Shown: piece by piece, positions 25,920 through 35,372 of the stretch
Layout: every line of letters starts with the position of its first letter
Numbering within the stretch: the stretch's first letter is position 1
DNA from: an uncultured Collinsella sp.
GTDB taxonomy: Bacteria > Actinomycetota > Coriobacteriia > Coriobacteriales > Coriobacteriaceae
Reading direction: 5' to 3'
Assembly (NCBI GenBank): GCA_902494935.1
Contig: CABUVH010000003.1
Location: 1-52,411, forward strand
DNA length: 52,411 nt
Notes under the pieces: model-generated
What the model was told of the DNA's origin: nothing
Database searches by the model: none
Seen by the model: only the letters and a program-made list of their open reading frames with translations
Position numbers and translations under genes: made by a program

Positions 25920-26047
25920 AGCGGCTCCTTTCTGCTGGTTGATGGCTTAAGCATACGCGGCGGCAGGCGCCCTTCCAAGCAACCGTTGGTTGCACGACGG
26001 GGGACCGCGGCGAAGAATTGCGCGCAACGCCCCACGCCTCCATGCCG

Positions 26048-26053
26048 TACAAT
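26048..26053 (+). promoter_or_regulatory. -10 box TACAAT just before trmO
   Basis: TACAAT ends 7 nt before the probable ATG at 26061, so transcription would begin at or next to the start codon and the mRNA would be leaderless. No Shine-Dalgarno is present and no good -35 is seen. Confidence 0.5.
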
Positions 26054-26060
26054 GACCGGC

Positions 26061-26798
26061 ATGGAACCTATCGCACGCATACATACCGACCTGCCGCAGA
26101 AGTTCGGCATTCCGCGCAACAGCTTTTTGGCGCCCCATCTGCAGGGACGAATCTTTTTTGAGCCGGAATTTGCCTCCAATGCAGCGGTTGAGGGCCTGGA
26201 CTCCTTCTCTCACCTGTGGCTGCTGTGGCGCTTCGAAAACGGAACGCCCGGCGGCACGGCTAAGGATATTGCCGTCGACGCTAAAACGCAGGACAGGTCC
26301 GGCACCAACGCAAAATGGTCGAAAACCGTGCGCCCGCCGCGTCTGGGCGGAGCCGAACGTGTGGGAGTGTTTGCCACGCGCAGTCCGTTTCGCCCTAATC
26401 CCATCGGGCTCACCTGCGTCAAGCTTGATCGTGTCGAGCTCACCGACGATGGCCCCATCATCCATGTGTTGGGGGCCGACCTGCGCGACGGTACGCCCAT
26501 CTACGACATCAAGCCCTACATTCCGTTTGCGGACTGCCACCCGGATGCGACCGGAGGCTGGATCGAGGATGCTCCGTGGCAAGAGCTCGATGTTGAGTTT
26601 CCGCAAGCACTGCAGGATATGGTCCCGCCCGCAAAGCTCCTCGGCTTGGTCGAGGTCCTTCGCCAAGACCCGCGCCGCGCGGGCAGCAAGCACGAGCCAC
26701 ACCGCGTCTATCATCTGGCTTACGCCGGGCTCGACATATCGTTTACGGTCGATGAAACCCAGCTAACCGTAGTTGCCGTCAACGACGCGCAAGACTAA
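26061..26798 (+). CDS. trmO: TrmO/TsaA-family tRNA N6-methyltransferase
   Basis: A SAM-dependent enzyme of the TsaA/TrmO beta-barrel family, which N-methylates t6A37 of tRNA-Thr. Family marks are FGIPRNSFL, FSHLWLLWRF, RPPRLGG, the signature VFATRSPFRPNPIGL and DIKPYIPFAD. The length of 245 residues is normal. Neither this ATG nor the one three codons upstream has a ribosome-binding site, but a TACAAT box ends 7 nt upstream, suggesting a leaderless transcript. It is divergent from the XRE/TipAS gene. A C-terminal extension of about 70 residues follows the core. Confidence 0.9.
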   Translation: MEPIARIHTDLPQKFGIPRNSFLAPHLQGRIFFEPEFASNAAVEGLDSFSHLWLLWRFENGTPGGTAKDIAVDAKTQDRSGTNAKWSKTVRPPRLGGAERVGVFATRSPFRPNPIGLTCVKLDRVELTDDGPIIHVLGADLRDGTPIYDIKPYIPFADCHPDATGGWIEDAPWQELDVEFPQALQDMVPPAKLLGLVEVLRQDPRRAGSKHEPHRVYHLAYAGLDISFTVDETQLTVVAVNDAQD

Positions 26799-26910
26799 CC
26801 AGCCATTCGTCCGCACCCGTCAAATTAAGCGCCAAACCCCGCGCCAAAACCGCCCACGCTGGTGGACAATAACGCCTACCAAAACAATCAACTTTGCACG
26901 GGAGTCCAGC

Positions 26911-28125
26911 ATGAAATACGACTTTAGCTCGCTAATCGATCGCCACGGCATGGACTCCATCGCCGTTGACTCCTGGGGCGAGATCCCCGGTATGGCTCCG
27001 AACGCACCCGACGAGGGCTTCGACCGCATTCCCATGTGGGTGGCCGACATGAATTTTGCCACGGTGCCCACGGTCCAGGAGCACATCATTCAGCGCGCTC
27101 AGCATCCCATGTTTGGCTACTTTAACCCGCGCTCCGAGTATTTCGACCGCATCATCGAATGGCAGAGCCGCCGCAATGGCGTCGAGGGTCTGCGCCCTGA
27201 ACATATCGGCTACGAAAACGGCGTGCTGGGCGGTGTCGTGTCGACGCTGCGTGCGTATGTTCAGCCAGGCGATGCTGTGCTGGTCCACAGCCCTACCTAC
27301 ATCGGCTTTACCAAGTCCATTGAGGCTGCGGGCTATCGTATTGTCCACAGCCCGCTTAAGCTCGACGACCAGGGCGTGTGGCGTATGGACTTTGAGGACA
27401 TGGAGCACAAGCTCGCCCAAAACCACATCCATGCCGCGGTGTTCTGCTCGCCGCACAATCCCTGCGGCCGCGTATGGGAGCGCGACGAGATTGAGCGCGC
27501 CATGGACATCTATTGCCAGCACGATTGCGTGGTGATCTCGGACGAGATTTGGTCCGATATCATTCTGCCGGGTCACAAGCATATTCCGACGCAGTCGGTG
27601 AGCGAGGATGCCCGCATGCGCACGGTTGCCCTCTATGCGCCGAGCAAGACGTTTAACCTGGCGGGCCTTGTCGGCAGCTACCACATTGTCTACAACGAGA
27701 CGCTGCGTGACCGCATCTGCGCCGTGTCCAACAAGACCCACTACAACGAGATGAACGTCCTCTCCATGCATGCGCTTATCGGTGCCTACCAGCCGCAGGG
27801 CTATGAGTGGGTGGACGAGCTCAATCAGGTGCTTGCCGGCAATATCGAGTACTTCTGCAATTACGTGGACGAGCATTTTGAGGGCGTGTCCTATTCGCGT
27901 CCGCAGGGCACGTACATGGTGTTTCTGGACTGCACCGAGTGGTGCCGAGAGCATGGCCGCGATATTCAGTGGTTGCTCGATGAGGGGGCACGCGTGGGCG
28001 TGGGGTATCAGGACGGCCGCCCGTTCCACGGACCCTGCCACATTCGCGTGAATCTGGCGCTGCCGCTTTCGCGCGTAAGGGAGGCGTGCGACCGCCTGGA
28101 CCGCTACGTTTTTAATGCACGGTAA
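26911..28125 (+). CDS. MalY/PatB-family PLP-dependent C-S lyase or aminotransferase
   Basis: A fold-type I PLP enzyme of 404 residues. PLP-lysine Lys246 lies in LYAPSKTFNLAG; FCSPHNPCGRVW and VISDEIWSDI are the cofactor-ring and Asp motifs. The start IPMWVADMNFATVP is characteristic of MalY/PatB cystathionine beta-lyases, which release thiols, pyruvate and ammonia from cystathionine or cysteine S-conjugates. GGGAG lies 6 nt before the ATG, and a possible -10 (GACAAT, 26865) lies 40 bp upstream. It is probably monocistronic. Confidence 0.92.
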   Translation: MKYDFSSLIDRHGMDSIAVDSWGEIPGMAPNAPDEGFDRIPMWVADMNFATVPTVQEHIIQRAQHPMFGYFNPRSEYFDRIIEWQSRRNGVEGLRPEHIGYENGVLGGVVSTLRAYVQPGDAVLVHSPTYIGFTKSIEAAGYRIVHSPLKLDDQGVWRMDFEDMEHKLAQNHIHAAVFCSPHNPCGRVWERDEIERAMDIYCQHDCVVISDEIWSDIILPGHKHIPTQSVSEDARMRTVALYAPSKTFNLAGLVGSYHIVYNETLRDRICAVSNKTHYNEMNVLSMHALIGAYQPQGYEWVDELNQVLAGNIEYFCNYVDEHFEGVSYSRPQGTYMVFLDCTEWCREHGRDIQWLLDEGARVGVGYQDGRPFHGPCHIRVNLALPLSRVREACDRLDRYVFNAR

Positions 28126-28219
28126 GTGAGCACTGCATGCGGGGCCTTCTGCCAAGTCGGCTGGAAGGTCCCGTGTGGTAAGGCATCTGTAACCATTGGG
28201 CGCAGACCTGCTGAGAGGC

Positions 28220-28699
28220 TTACTTTTCTTGAATCTGCTTGCCGCAAAGATGCTCAATTGTAATCTCGTAGAGCTGGACGCCCTTAATGTCCTTGGCGAT
28301 TTCCTCTTCGACTTCCTCGGCAGAAGGGTAGTACTTAAGGGCGAGCTGGCGGACTTTGTCCTCGATAAACGCGGGGGTGTCATTCGCCAGGCGACAACGG
28401 CCAAAGACGACGGTGCTCATAACGTAGGGAGCCCAGTCGCCGTCCTGGTACCACTCGTTTCCGTAAACGGTAAAGCAGACCTTGTCATCGCGCTTGAGTG
28501 CGTCGACCTTGTGGCCAGCCTTGGCGCCATGGAAATAAATCTTGTCGTGCTCGGCGTCAAAGAAGTAGTTGACGGGAATGGCGTACGGGTAGCCATCGTC
28601 GCCGTTGACGGCAAAGACGCCGCGCTTGCAGGTGGCGAGCAGTTCGCGCGCTTCCTCGTCGGTGATGGCGCGTTTCTTTCGACGTAAGGGCCTAAACAT
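28220..28699 (-). CDS. Pyridoxamine 5'-phosphate oxidase-like flavoprotein
   Basis: A 159-residue split-barrel protein. The pattern GVFAVNGDDGYPYAIPVNYFFD, followed by IYFHGAKAGHKVDALK and VCFTVYG, matches FMN-binding PNPOx-like proteins of the NimA group. These bind FMN and some reduce nitroimidazoles; the real substrate is unknown. AGGAAG precedes the ATG. It converges with the MalY gene and lies 40 bp before (upstream of) nothing else on its strand except the hybrid kinase, which ends 40 bp away. Confidence 0.85.
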   Translation of the reverse strand: MFRPLRRKKRAITDEEARELLATCKRGVFAVNGDDGYPYAIPVNYFFDAEHDKIYFHGAKAGHKVDALKRDDKVCFTVYGNEWYQDGDWAPYVMSTVVFGRCRLANDTPAFIEDKVRQLALKYYPSAEEVEEEIAKDIKGVQLYEITIEHLCGKQIQEK

Positions 28700-28739
28700 C
28701 GTTGGCTTCCTTTCTGGTCGTGCGTGGTTGCTGCAAAAA

Positions 28740-31542
28740 CTATAGCGAAACGGATCCGTTTTTCTTGATGCGGGCGAGTATGTTTTTGAGCTTGTTAAAG
28801 TCGAGCGGTTTGGACAGATGGGCGTTCATGCCAGCATCGTGTGCCGCCTTGGCGTCCTCGGCAAAGGCATTGGCGGTGAGCGCGATGATGGGGATATCGG
28901 CTGCATCGACCTTCTCGCTCAGACGAATCGCGCGGGTTGCCTCATAGCCGTCCATGTCCGGCATCATAATGTCCATCAGGATCGCATCGAAGCTGCCGGC
29001 GGGATGCGACAGGTACAGATCGACGACCTCGTTGCCGTTGGCGGCGCGGGTGACCACGACGCCCTCGGATTCTAGCAGCGTCTGGGCAATCTCGGCATTC
29101 AATTCGTTGTCTTCGGCGAGCAGCACGTTCATGTCGGTGAGCGAGCAGTCGGGCGCACTCTCAACCGTATTCGCCCGCGCCTGGGGATTCTCGTCGATAT
29201 CGAGCGGAATCTCCACGTAGAACGAGGTGCCCACATGGAGCTCACTGGTGACTTCGATGGTGCCGCCCATCAGTTCAATAAGCGACTTGACGATTGGCAT
29301 GCCCATGCCGGTTCCTTGGAACTTGCTGCGCGCATCGTCACCTTCTTGGGCAAACGGCTCATAGATATGCTTTAAAAACTCGGGAGTCATGCCAATACCG
29401 GTATCCGAAACGCTAAAGCAAAAGAGCGCGCCCGTCATCGAGTGGCCTGGTCTTTGAACTAAAGGTGACGGAGCCGCCGTGCTTGTTGTACTTAATGCTG
29501 TTGTCTAACAGGTTGATCATGATCTGTCGGATATGGGTGGGACTGCCGATCATGTATGGCCCCGTGGCGTACGGCAGACTATTGTCCTGCATGGTGATGC
29601 CGTTACTGGACGCGCGGAGCTTGCACAGAACCAGCGTATTGTCACAGAGTTCTTTGAGGTTAAAAGGCGCATGCTCCAGTGTTAGCTTGCGGTCTTCGAT
29701 TTTGCCCATCTCGAGGATGTCGTTGATCAGCGAGAGCAGGTGATTGGCGGCAACGCGCGCCTTGGCACGGCTCTCGCGGGCGACCTTGATATCGCCTTCC
29801 TTCAATTCCTCAATCTCGATAAGGCCCAGGATACCGTTGAGCGGCGTACGGATGTCGTGGCTCATGCGCGTGAGGAATGCCGTCTTAGCGGCGTTGGCAG
29901 CGTCGGCTTTTTTGCGCTCGGTTCGAGCGCGCACGAGCGCCCAGATGAGCAGGACGATGCCGACCGACAACATACCGATGAGGGTAGCGGCAATGGCGGT
30001 GCGGTTGCGAAAAAGGAATTGAAGCGTGTCTGATTCCTGGGTCGTGTACGACGTGGAGGAGTAATTGCTTGCGGAGAGCGATTCTCCGGCATTGATGATG
30101 CCCTTGTTGATGATTCCCAGCAGCTCGGGCTTTCCGTGCGAAATCCAGCACGAGAGCTCACAGGTGTCAGGGAGCTCGACCGTCTCGTAGTCCTTGAGAT
30201 CATGACGGTCGCCGATGGTTTTTATGCGTGAGCTGGGAGCGACGATGCAGTGCGCCATTCCCTTCCTGAGGGCGTCGAACGCTTCATCGTCGGATTGGTA
30301 TTCGGTCACGGTCGCTGTGGGGAACAGACTTTCAAGTGCATTTTTGTTGACAAACGATGATTTGGTACAGGCGATGTTCTGAAGGTCTTTGTTCAGGTCG
30401 CTGCCGGTGTGGATGGCGGTGAGGGATATGGTCCCCAACGATACCGACTGCACAACGCCTGATTGCTCGGCAAACCAGTAATCTCGGTATACCGGCAGCG
30501 CAACGTCTATGCTTCCCTTTGACAGGGCCTTTGACATCATCTTGTAGCTATCAAAGGCGACGGTTTTGACCGTAATGCCAAATTTATCGTGCAACGTCGT
30601 CGCAAGCGATGCGAGCGAGCCTTCCATTTCGCCGTTTTCGTCTTCGTTGCAGTAGGGGAGTCTGCCCGTAATGTAGCCGAGCGCGATGGTGTTGTCATTT
30701 GTTTTGAGCCAGGAACGTTCGGGGCCGTTGAGCGATGATGAACCGCTGTTTTGGGCCGAGTAGTTAGATTTGACTTCGTCGATATAGCGTGGGTTGACGC
30801 GGGCGATTGCCGACATGGCGGCATTGATGTCGTCCATCAGGTCGGGGCGGCTTTTGGGGACGGCAAAATAGTAGTCGCTCGAACCAATGTAGAACATGGG
30901 GGAGGCGCTGGGCGACGAGGTCGTGTCGTTCATGATGATGGCATCGACCTCGTTGTTTGCGAGCGCGTCAAAGAGGGCACCGCCAGTGTTGATTTCTTTA
31001 TAGGTGCAGGTAATGCCTTCGTTGGCGAGCCACTGTTGGCCAACGAAGGTTTGCATAACGCCGGGGTTGCAGCCGATGGTAAGGCCTTGGAGCGCTTGGG
31101 GGTCACCCTTGGCCAGATCGTCGCGATCGGGCTTGGCGTAGATGAAGTAGCGCTCGGTGCCCTCGGGGTTCGAGGAAAAGAGCAGCTTTTGGGCACGTTC
31201 CTCGGAGTAGGAGATGTTGGGCATGAGGTCGATCTCGCCCGCCTCGAGCATGTCCAAAAGCTCGGTGAAGGTGCCGGAGACGTATTCGTACCGCCAGCCG
31301 GGCGTGTAGTACGACAGGGTCTGGAGGTACTCGTAACCCCATCCCGAGAGACGCTCGCCGGGGGTGCCGTCCTGGAAGCCCTCGTTGTTGACGAGCCAGC
31401 CGACGCGGACCGTCTTGACTGGCTGACTAGAGTCATCGGCAAAAGCCTGAACAGGCGCGATTGAACTCAGCACGGCAAGCGCGGCAAGCACAATGGTCAG
31501 GGCGCGACATATAACTGAACGAAGGGCAGTGGCAGCTCTCAC
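28740..31542 (-). pseudogene. BvgS/EvgS-like hybrid sensor kinase split by a +1 frameshift
   Basis: Frame one (from GTG, with AGGA upstream) encodes a signal peptide, two solute-binding-like sensor domains (about residues 45-480), a membrane helix near 510-535, a phospho-acceptor motif MSHDIRTPLNGILG and most of the ATPase domain, stopping after DDGRALLL at 29413. The next base register, open from 29438, continues at once with SVSDTGIGMTPEFL, TGMGMPIVKSL and a receiver domain with Asp in LMDIMMPDMDG. Together they form one complete hybrid kinase. The break is exactly CUU-UAG-C, the same kind of site as the RF2 programmed +1 shift, though no Shine-Dalgarno-like element is correctly placed. A single-base deletion or sequence error is the simpler reading. 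Confidence 0.8.
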
Positions 31543-31629
31543 ATGCAATCCTAACGAATCGAGACATTACCGCATAAGGATACCAGCTCAGCCTGCCCAG
31601 TTGGCAGCTGTACCGCTAAACGCTCCCGC

Positions 31630-31687
31630 CCGGCAGCTGGGGACAGTCCCTTTCTGCCGGCGCAAAAGGAACGTCCCTAGCTGCCGG
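31630..31687. repeat. CCGGCAGCTGGGGAC-type palindrome
   Basis: Imperfect arms of about 24 bp (CCGGCAGCTGGGGACAGTCC against GTCCCTAGCTGCCGG and AAAAGGAAC) with inner CCTTTCTGCCGG. It shares the GGGACAGTCCC core with other families here and lies between the divergent kinase and channel genes. Confidence 0.7.
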
Positions 31688-31740
31688 TTGTGGGACAATA
31701 CCGGGCGAACGTGATTGGGCGTCTGGGAAAAGGGGTCGCG

Positions 31741-32166
31741 ATGAACAAGTTGAGGACGCTTGCCGATGTGCTGCGACAGGCTGGCTTTGCGCGCATCACG
31801 GGTCTGTTTTTTATCTTTTACCTGCTGTGCTCGACGGCTGTCTGGCTGTCCGAGCCCACGACCCTCACGTTTGGCGATGGCCTGTGGTTTAGCTTTGAGA
31901 CGGTCTCGACCATCGGCTTTGGCGACATTCCGGCCGAAACGCCGGTTGCCCGCGCCATTACCGTCGTCTTGAGCGTTATTAGCATCTTCTACATCGCCAT
32001 GCTCACGGGCGTGGCGGTGAACTACTGCAATACGCTCATCAAGATGCGTCAAAAGGACACCATGGCGCGCTTTATGGATGATCTGGAGCATTTGGAAGAG
32101 CTCGATCGCGACGAGCTTGCCGATCTTTCGCGTCGCGTGCGCGAGTATCGTCGACGCCAGCGCTAG
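31741..32166 (+). CDS. Two-helix potassium channel
   Basis: A small (141 residues) pore-loop channel of the Ion_trans_2 type. It has a first helix (ITGLFFIFYLLCSTAVWL), pore helix with selectivity filter TIGFGD, second helix (ITVVLSVISIFYIAMLTGVAV), then a charged cytoplasmic tail likely to form a coiled coil for tetramer assembly. The filter has Phe in place of the usual Tyr (TVGYGD), as in a minority of channels. AAGGGG lies 5 nt before the ATG; a GACAAT -10 candidate lies at 31694. The next gene begins 36 bp downstream. Confidence 0.88.
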   Translation: MNKLRTLADVLRQAGFARITGLFFIFYLLCSTAVWLSEPTTLTFGDGLWFSFETVSTIGFGDIPAETPVARAITVVLSVISIFYIAMLTGVAVNYCNTLIKMRQKDTMARFMDDLEHLEELDRDELADLSRRVREYRRRQR

Positions 32167-32202
32167 AACGGGCGCCGTGCGTCACGATGAGGGGGACTGA
32201 AT

Positions 32203-32736
32203 ATGAATATCACCGTGTATCTGGGTGCCAGTGTCGGTAACGACCCAGCATTTCTGTCTGCGGTACAGGAGCTGGGCAACTGGATTGGCGCCAACGGACA
32301 CGCGTTGGTATACGGCGGGTCCAAATCGGGCCTGATGGGTGCGCTCGCCGATAGCGTGCTCGATGCTGGCGGACACGTGACGGGTGTGGAGCCGAGCTTT
32401 TTTATCGAGGCCGAGTTTCAACATGACGGTATCGACGACCTCATCGTGACGAGTGATATGGCCGAGCGCAAAGCCAAGATGATTGAGCTCGGCGATGCGT
32501 TCATCGCCTTTCCCGGTGGGACGGGCACGCTCGAGGAGATTGCCGAGGTCATGTCCGCGGTGTCGTTGGGGCACCTGAGTGCTCCGTGCATCCTGTATAA
32601 CCTGGACGGTTACTACAACGACCTCAAGGCGCTGCTCGGGCACATGATTGATAAAGGGCTTTCGAGCCCGAGGCGCCAGCACGGCATCTACTTTGCCGAC
32701 GATTTGCGCGAGATTGTCTCGATTATCAACGGATGA
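32203..32736 (+). CDS. LOG/TIGR00730-family Rossmann protein
   Basis: A 177-residue lysine-decarboxylase-like protein. The motif FPGGTGTLEEI and the arginine-containing MAERKAKM match the LOG family, whose studied members are nucleoside 5'-monophosphate phosphoribohydrolases (cytokinin-activating in plants). The start ITVYLGASVGND and VYGGSKSGLMGALAD form the nucleotide-binding half. In bacteria it may act on AMP or related nucleotides; the role is not established. It probably shares a transcript with the upstream channel gene. Confidence 0.9.
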   Translation: MNITVYLGASVGNDPAFLSAVQELGNWIGANGHALVYGGSKSGLMGALADSVLDAGGHVTGVEPSFFIEAEFQHDGIDDLIVTSDMAERKAKMIELGDAFIAFPGGTGTLEEIAEVMSAVSLGHLSAPCILYNLDGYYNDLKALLGHMIDKGLSSPRRQHGIYFADDLREIVSIING

Positions 32737-32816
32737 GTCTTAAGCCTGTCCCGCTATGGCTCCCAATGGTGCCGTTTGCGGCGCAGACGGTTGGCTCGTT
32801 CGGGCAACGCTCGCTC

Positions 32817-32822
32817 TACAAT
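32817..32822 (+). promoter_or_regulatory. -10 box TACAAT before the ClC gene
   Basis: TACAAT followed by AAAACATAAC, 40 bp upstream of the ClC start codon. It is the same hexamer as before trmO, prfC and ung. Confidence 0.5.
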
Positions 32823-32861
32823 AAAACATAACTATGTCGACTTTGACCGCGGGAGGACCCG

Positions 32862-34151
32862 ATGGATAACCTTGCCAAACCCACAAACCGCGCGCTGTTT
32901 TTAGTTAGCGTTGCTGTGACCGGTGCGTTCGCAGGTGCCGCGGTCTGGCTGTTCTTTTTTGCGATGGAGCACGGTATCGACTATCTGTGGACCGAGATTC
33001 CGCACGCGCTGGGCGTCGCTTCGCCCGAGCTCGCCAGCGGCCCGTTTGGCTTTTTGCCGTACCCGTTTTTTGTCTGCCTGCTGGGCGGCCTGTTAATCGG
33101 TCTGTACGAAAAGATGACAGGCACCAAGACCGATGACCTCAATCAGGTCATGGCCAAGGTCAAGCAAGACGGGCGCTACCCGTACGACAACCTGGGCAAG
33201 CTTTCGCTCGCGGCATTGCTGCCGCTGCTGTTTGGCGGAAGTATTGGACCGGAGGCCGGCCTGACCGGCGTTATCGCGGGTCTGTGCAGCTGGGTTGGCG
33301 ACCGCATGCGCCGCTTTGGCGCCGAATTTAGGGAGCTTACGCTGCTGGGTACCCAGGCCGCGTTGACGGCGCTCTTTACCGCGCCCGTCTTTGGCTTTGT
33401 GGCACCGCTTGCCGGTAGCGCCGACGGCGACGAGGGCTCTGCGTCCGACGAGATCACCATCAGGCTGCCCAAGGCGCAAAAGACCGTGGTTTACGGCATC
33501 GCGATTGCCGGCGGCCTGGGCACCTACCTGCTGCTTGGCCAGCTTGTGGGCGGCGGCATGGGCATGCCCAGGTTCGAGGCTGCCGTGGTGGGCAACTTGG
33601 AGCTTACCTGGCTCGTCCCTCTGTCGCTGATCGGAACAATCTGCGGCTGGCTGTACTTTGTCTCTGAGCACGCGAGCGAAGCGCTTGCCCATGCCATAGG
33701 GGAGCGTCCTGTCGTCAAGGCCATGCTAGCCGGTCTGGCGCTCGCCATCTGCGGCACGGTCCTGCCCTACACCATGTTTGCCGGCGAGACTCAGGCCGAC
33801 GTGCTTATGGAAACCTACCTGACCATTCCCGCTGGCGTGCTTATCGCGACCGGTCTTGTTAAGGCCATGCTGACGCCCGCCCTCATCAACCTTGGTTGGC
33901 GCGGCGGCCACTTCTTCCCGGTTATCTTCTCGGGCGTAAGCTTGGGCTATGGCCTTGCCATCCTCACCGGCGCAGATCCGGTCTTTTGCGTCGCCGTCTG
34001 CACGGCATCGACGATGGGTGCGGTCATGCGTCAGCCGGTCATGGTCGTGGGCCTGCTGCTCATGTGCTTCCCACTCAAGGGTATCGTCTGCATGATCATC
34101 GCGGCCGTTATCGCCGCCGGCATTCCACTGCCCAAGCCGCTGCGCAAGTAG
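32862..34151 (+). CDS. ClC-family chloride/anion channel or antiporter
   Basis: A 429-residue polytopic membrane protein with ClC-type repeats. The anion-pathway motif GGSIGPEAGLTG corresponds to G(K/R)EGP with the glutamate kept. GWRGGHFFPVIFSGVSLG matches the GxFxP region, and the C-terminal VCTASTMGAVMRQPV segment is conserved. It lacks C-terminal CBS domains. A role in anion export or acid resistance is possible. GGGAGG precedes the ATG by 6 nt. Confidence 0.9.
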   Translation: MDNLAKPTNRALFLVSVAVTGAFAGAAVWLFFFAMEHGIDYLWTEIPHALGVASPELASGPFGFLPYPFFVCLLGGLLIGLYEKMTGTKTDDLNQVMAKVKQDGRYPYDNLGKLSLAALLPLLFGGSIGPEAGLTGVIAGLCSWVGDRMRRFGAEFRELTLLGTQAALTALFTAPVFGFVAPLAGSADGDEGSASDEITIRLPKAQKTVVYGIAIAGGLGTYLLLGQLVGGGMGMPRFEAAVVGNLELTWLVPLSLIGTICGWLYFVSEHASEALAHAIGERPVVKAMLAGLALAICGTVLPYTMFAGETQADVLMETYLTIPAGVLIATGLVKAMLTPALINLGWRGGHFFPVIFSGVSLGYGLAILTGADPVFCVAVCTASTMGAVMRQPVMVVGLLLMCFPLKGIVCMIIAAVIAAGIPLPKPLRK

Positions 34152-34186
34152 CGCGGTTTTTCACGAGTCAATTCCAGGGGTACGAG

Positions 34187-34978
34187 ATGATCCTGTACTT
34201 TAGCGCGACAGGGAACAGCGAGCATGTGGCGCGTCGCATTGCGGCGGCGACGGACGACAGGGTTATGTCGATTGAGCGTTTTGATGCCGAGGCCTTTCGC
34301 CTTGCCTTGGCGGAAGGTACCCGCCAACTGGGATTTGTTGCTCCGGTGTATGCCTGGGGTCTGCCGACACCGATGATCGAGTTTTTGAAGACTGCCGACC
34401 TGTCGATTGTTGCCGGTACAAAGGGCGGCGAGCGCCCCTATACGTTCTATGTCTCGACATATGGTTCGACGACCGGGCAATCGGCCAAGTTCGCCCGCGA
34501 TCTGCTGCACGAGCGTGGGCTCGAGTTAGATGCGGCGATGAGCGTCAAGATGCCCGATACCTGGACGCCTGTTTTCGACCTGTCTGACCCTCAAAAGGTT
34601 GAGGGTATCAATAGAGCTGCCGAGGCGCAGATTGATGCCGTGATCGAGGCGGTGCGGGCACGCCGCACGGGCAACATGATGCGCCATCGCGTGCCTCTGT
34701 TTGCATCGTGCGCGTATCACGCAATTGGGCTGCCGCGCATGCAACAGACGAGCAAGTTTGCCGTCGATGCCGATCACTGCATCGGCTGCGGCCTGTGTGC
34801 CAAGCGCTGCCCCATGGCGGCGATCGAGATGCGCGACGGCTTTCCCGTCTGGACAAAGCCGGAGTGCGCAGCCTGCCTTCGTTGCCTGCACTGTTGTCCC
34901 AAATTTGCCATCTCGCACGGTAAGCGCACGCCCGCCCATGGTCAGTACAGGCATCCCAAACCTGGCGTGAGGATGTAG
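34187..34978 (+). CDS. EFR1-type flavodoxin-ferredoxin protein
   Basis: The N-terminal ~160 residues are flavodoxin-like (start ILYFSATGNSEHVARRI, which holds the FMN phosphate loop, and VAPVYAWGLPTPMIEF). The C-terminus holds two 4Fe-4S clusters (CIGCGLCAKRCPMAAI and CAACLRCLHCCPKFAI). This is the EFR1 family of cytoplasmic electron carriers common in anaerobes. AGGGG lies 6 nt before this ATG; the frame is open further upstream but overlaps the ClC gene. It lies 35 bp after that gene and may be co-transcribed. Confidence 0.92.
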   Translation: MILYFSATGNSEHVARRIAAATDDRVMSIERFDAEAFRLALAEGTRQLGFVAPVYAWGLPTPMIEFLKTADLSIVAGTKGGERPYTFYVSTYGSTTGQSAKFARDLLHERGLELDAAMSVKMPDTWTPVFDLSDPQKVEGINRAAEAQIDAVIEAVRARRTGNMMRHRVPLFASCAYHAIGLPRMQQTSKFAVDADHCIGCGLCAKRCPMAAIEMRDGFPVWTKPECAACLRCLHCCPKFAISHGKRTPAHGQYRHPKPGVRM

Positions 34979-35007
34979 CGCCTGCTGGGCCGCTGTTCCA
35001 AAAGTCA

Positions 35008-35235
35008 TTAAGAAAGAAGCCGCGCGGGGTCGTGTGTTTGCGAGCTCGCGCGGTTGTCGTTTAGAGCTTCCTCAGCACGATGGCGATGGTGTTTTGCACA
35101 GGCGAAAACGAGCACCACGCAGGTGCGAATGGCCGTCGCGATATCGGAGTCGGTCTGCTTGATGCCGCATTTGGCCAGGACAGATGTGACGCCGGCAAAG
35201 AAAGCCGACACAAATGCTGCTGCGACCCACGACAC
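35008..35235 (-). pseudogene. Truncated EamA/DMT transporter N-terminus
   Basis: A GTG with GGGGAGG 10 nt upstream starts SWVAAAFVSAFFAGVTSVLAK and GIKQTDSDIATAIRT, the typical first helix of small EamA-family drug/metabolite transporters. After VVLVFA the sequence changes to a charged tail (CAKHHRHRAEEAL) and stops at 75 residues instead of the usual ~140 or ~300. The remaining helices are absent from the surrounding DNA, so this is a fossil. Confidence 0.65.
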
Positions 35236-35372
35236 GGGTGAAATGCCTCCCCAAAGAACGACCGCGCCAGATTTACGGCGCTCGTCCGATGATACCGTCC
35301 CGCCATGAAGCTTTGATATCGCTGTGGTGAGACAGGGGCCATAGTTCGAGAGGGCATTTGGTTAAGGCTCGA

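Noticed and set aside
26932..28404. 490-residue minus-strand frame opposite the MalY-type gene
   Set aside because: Antisense shadow of a gene with an intact PLP-lysine motif.
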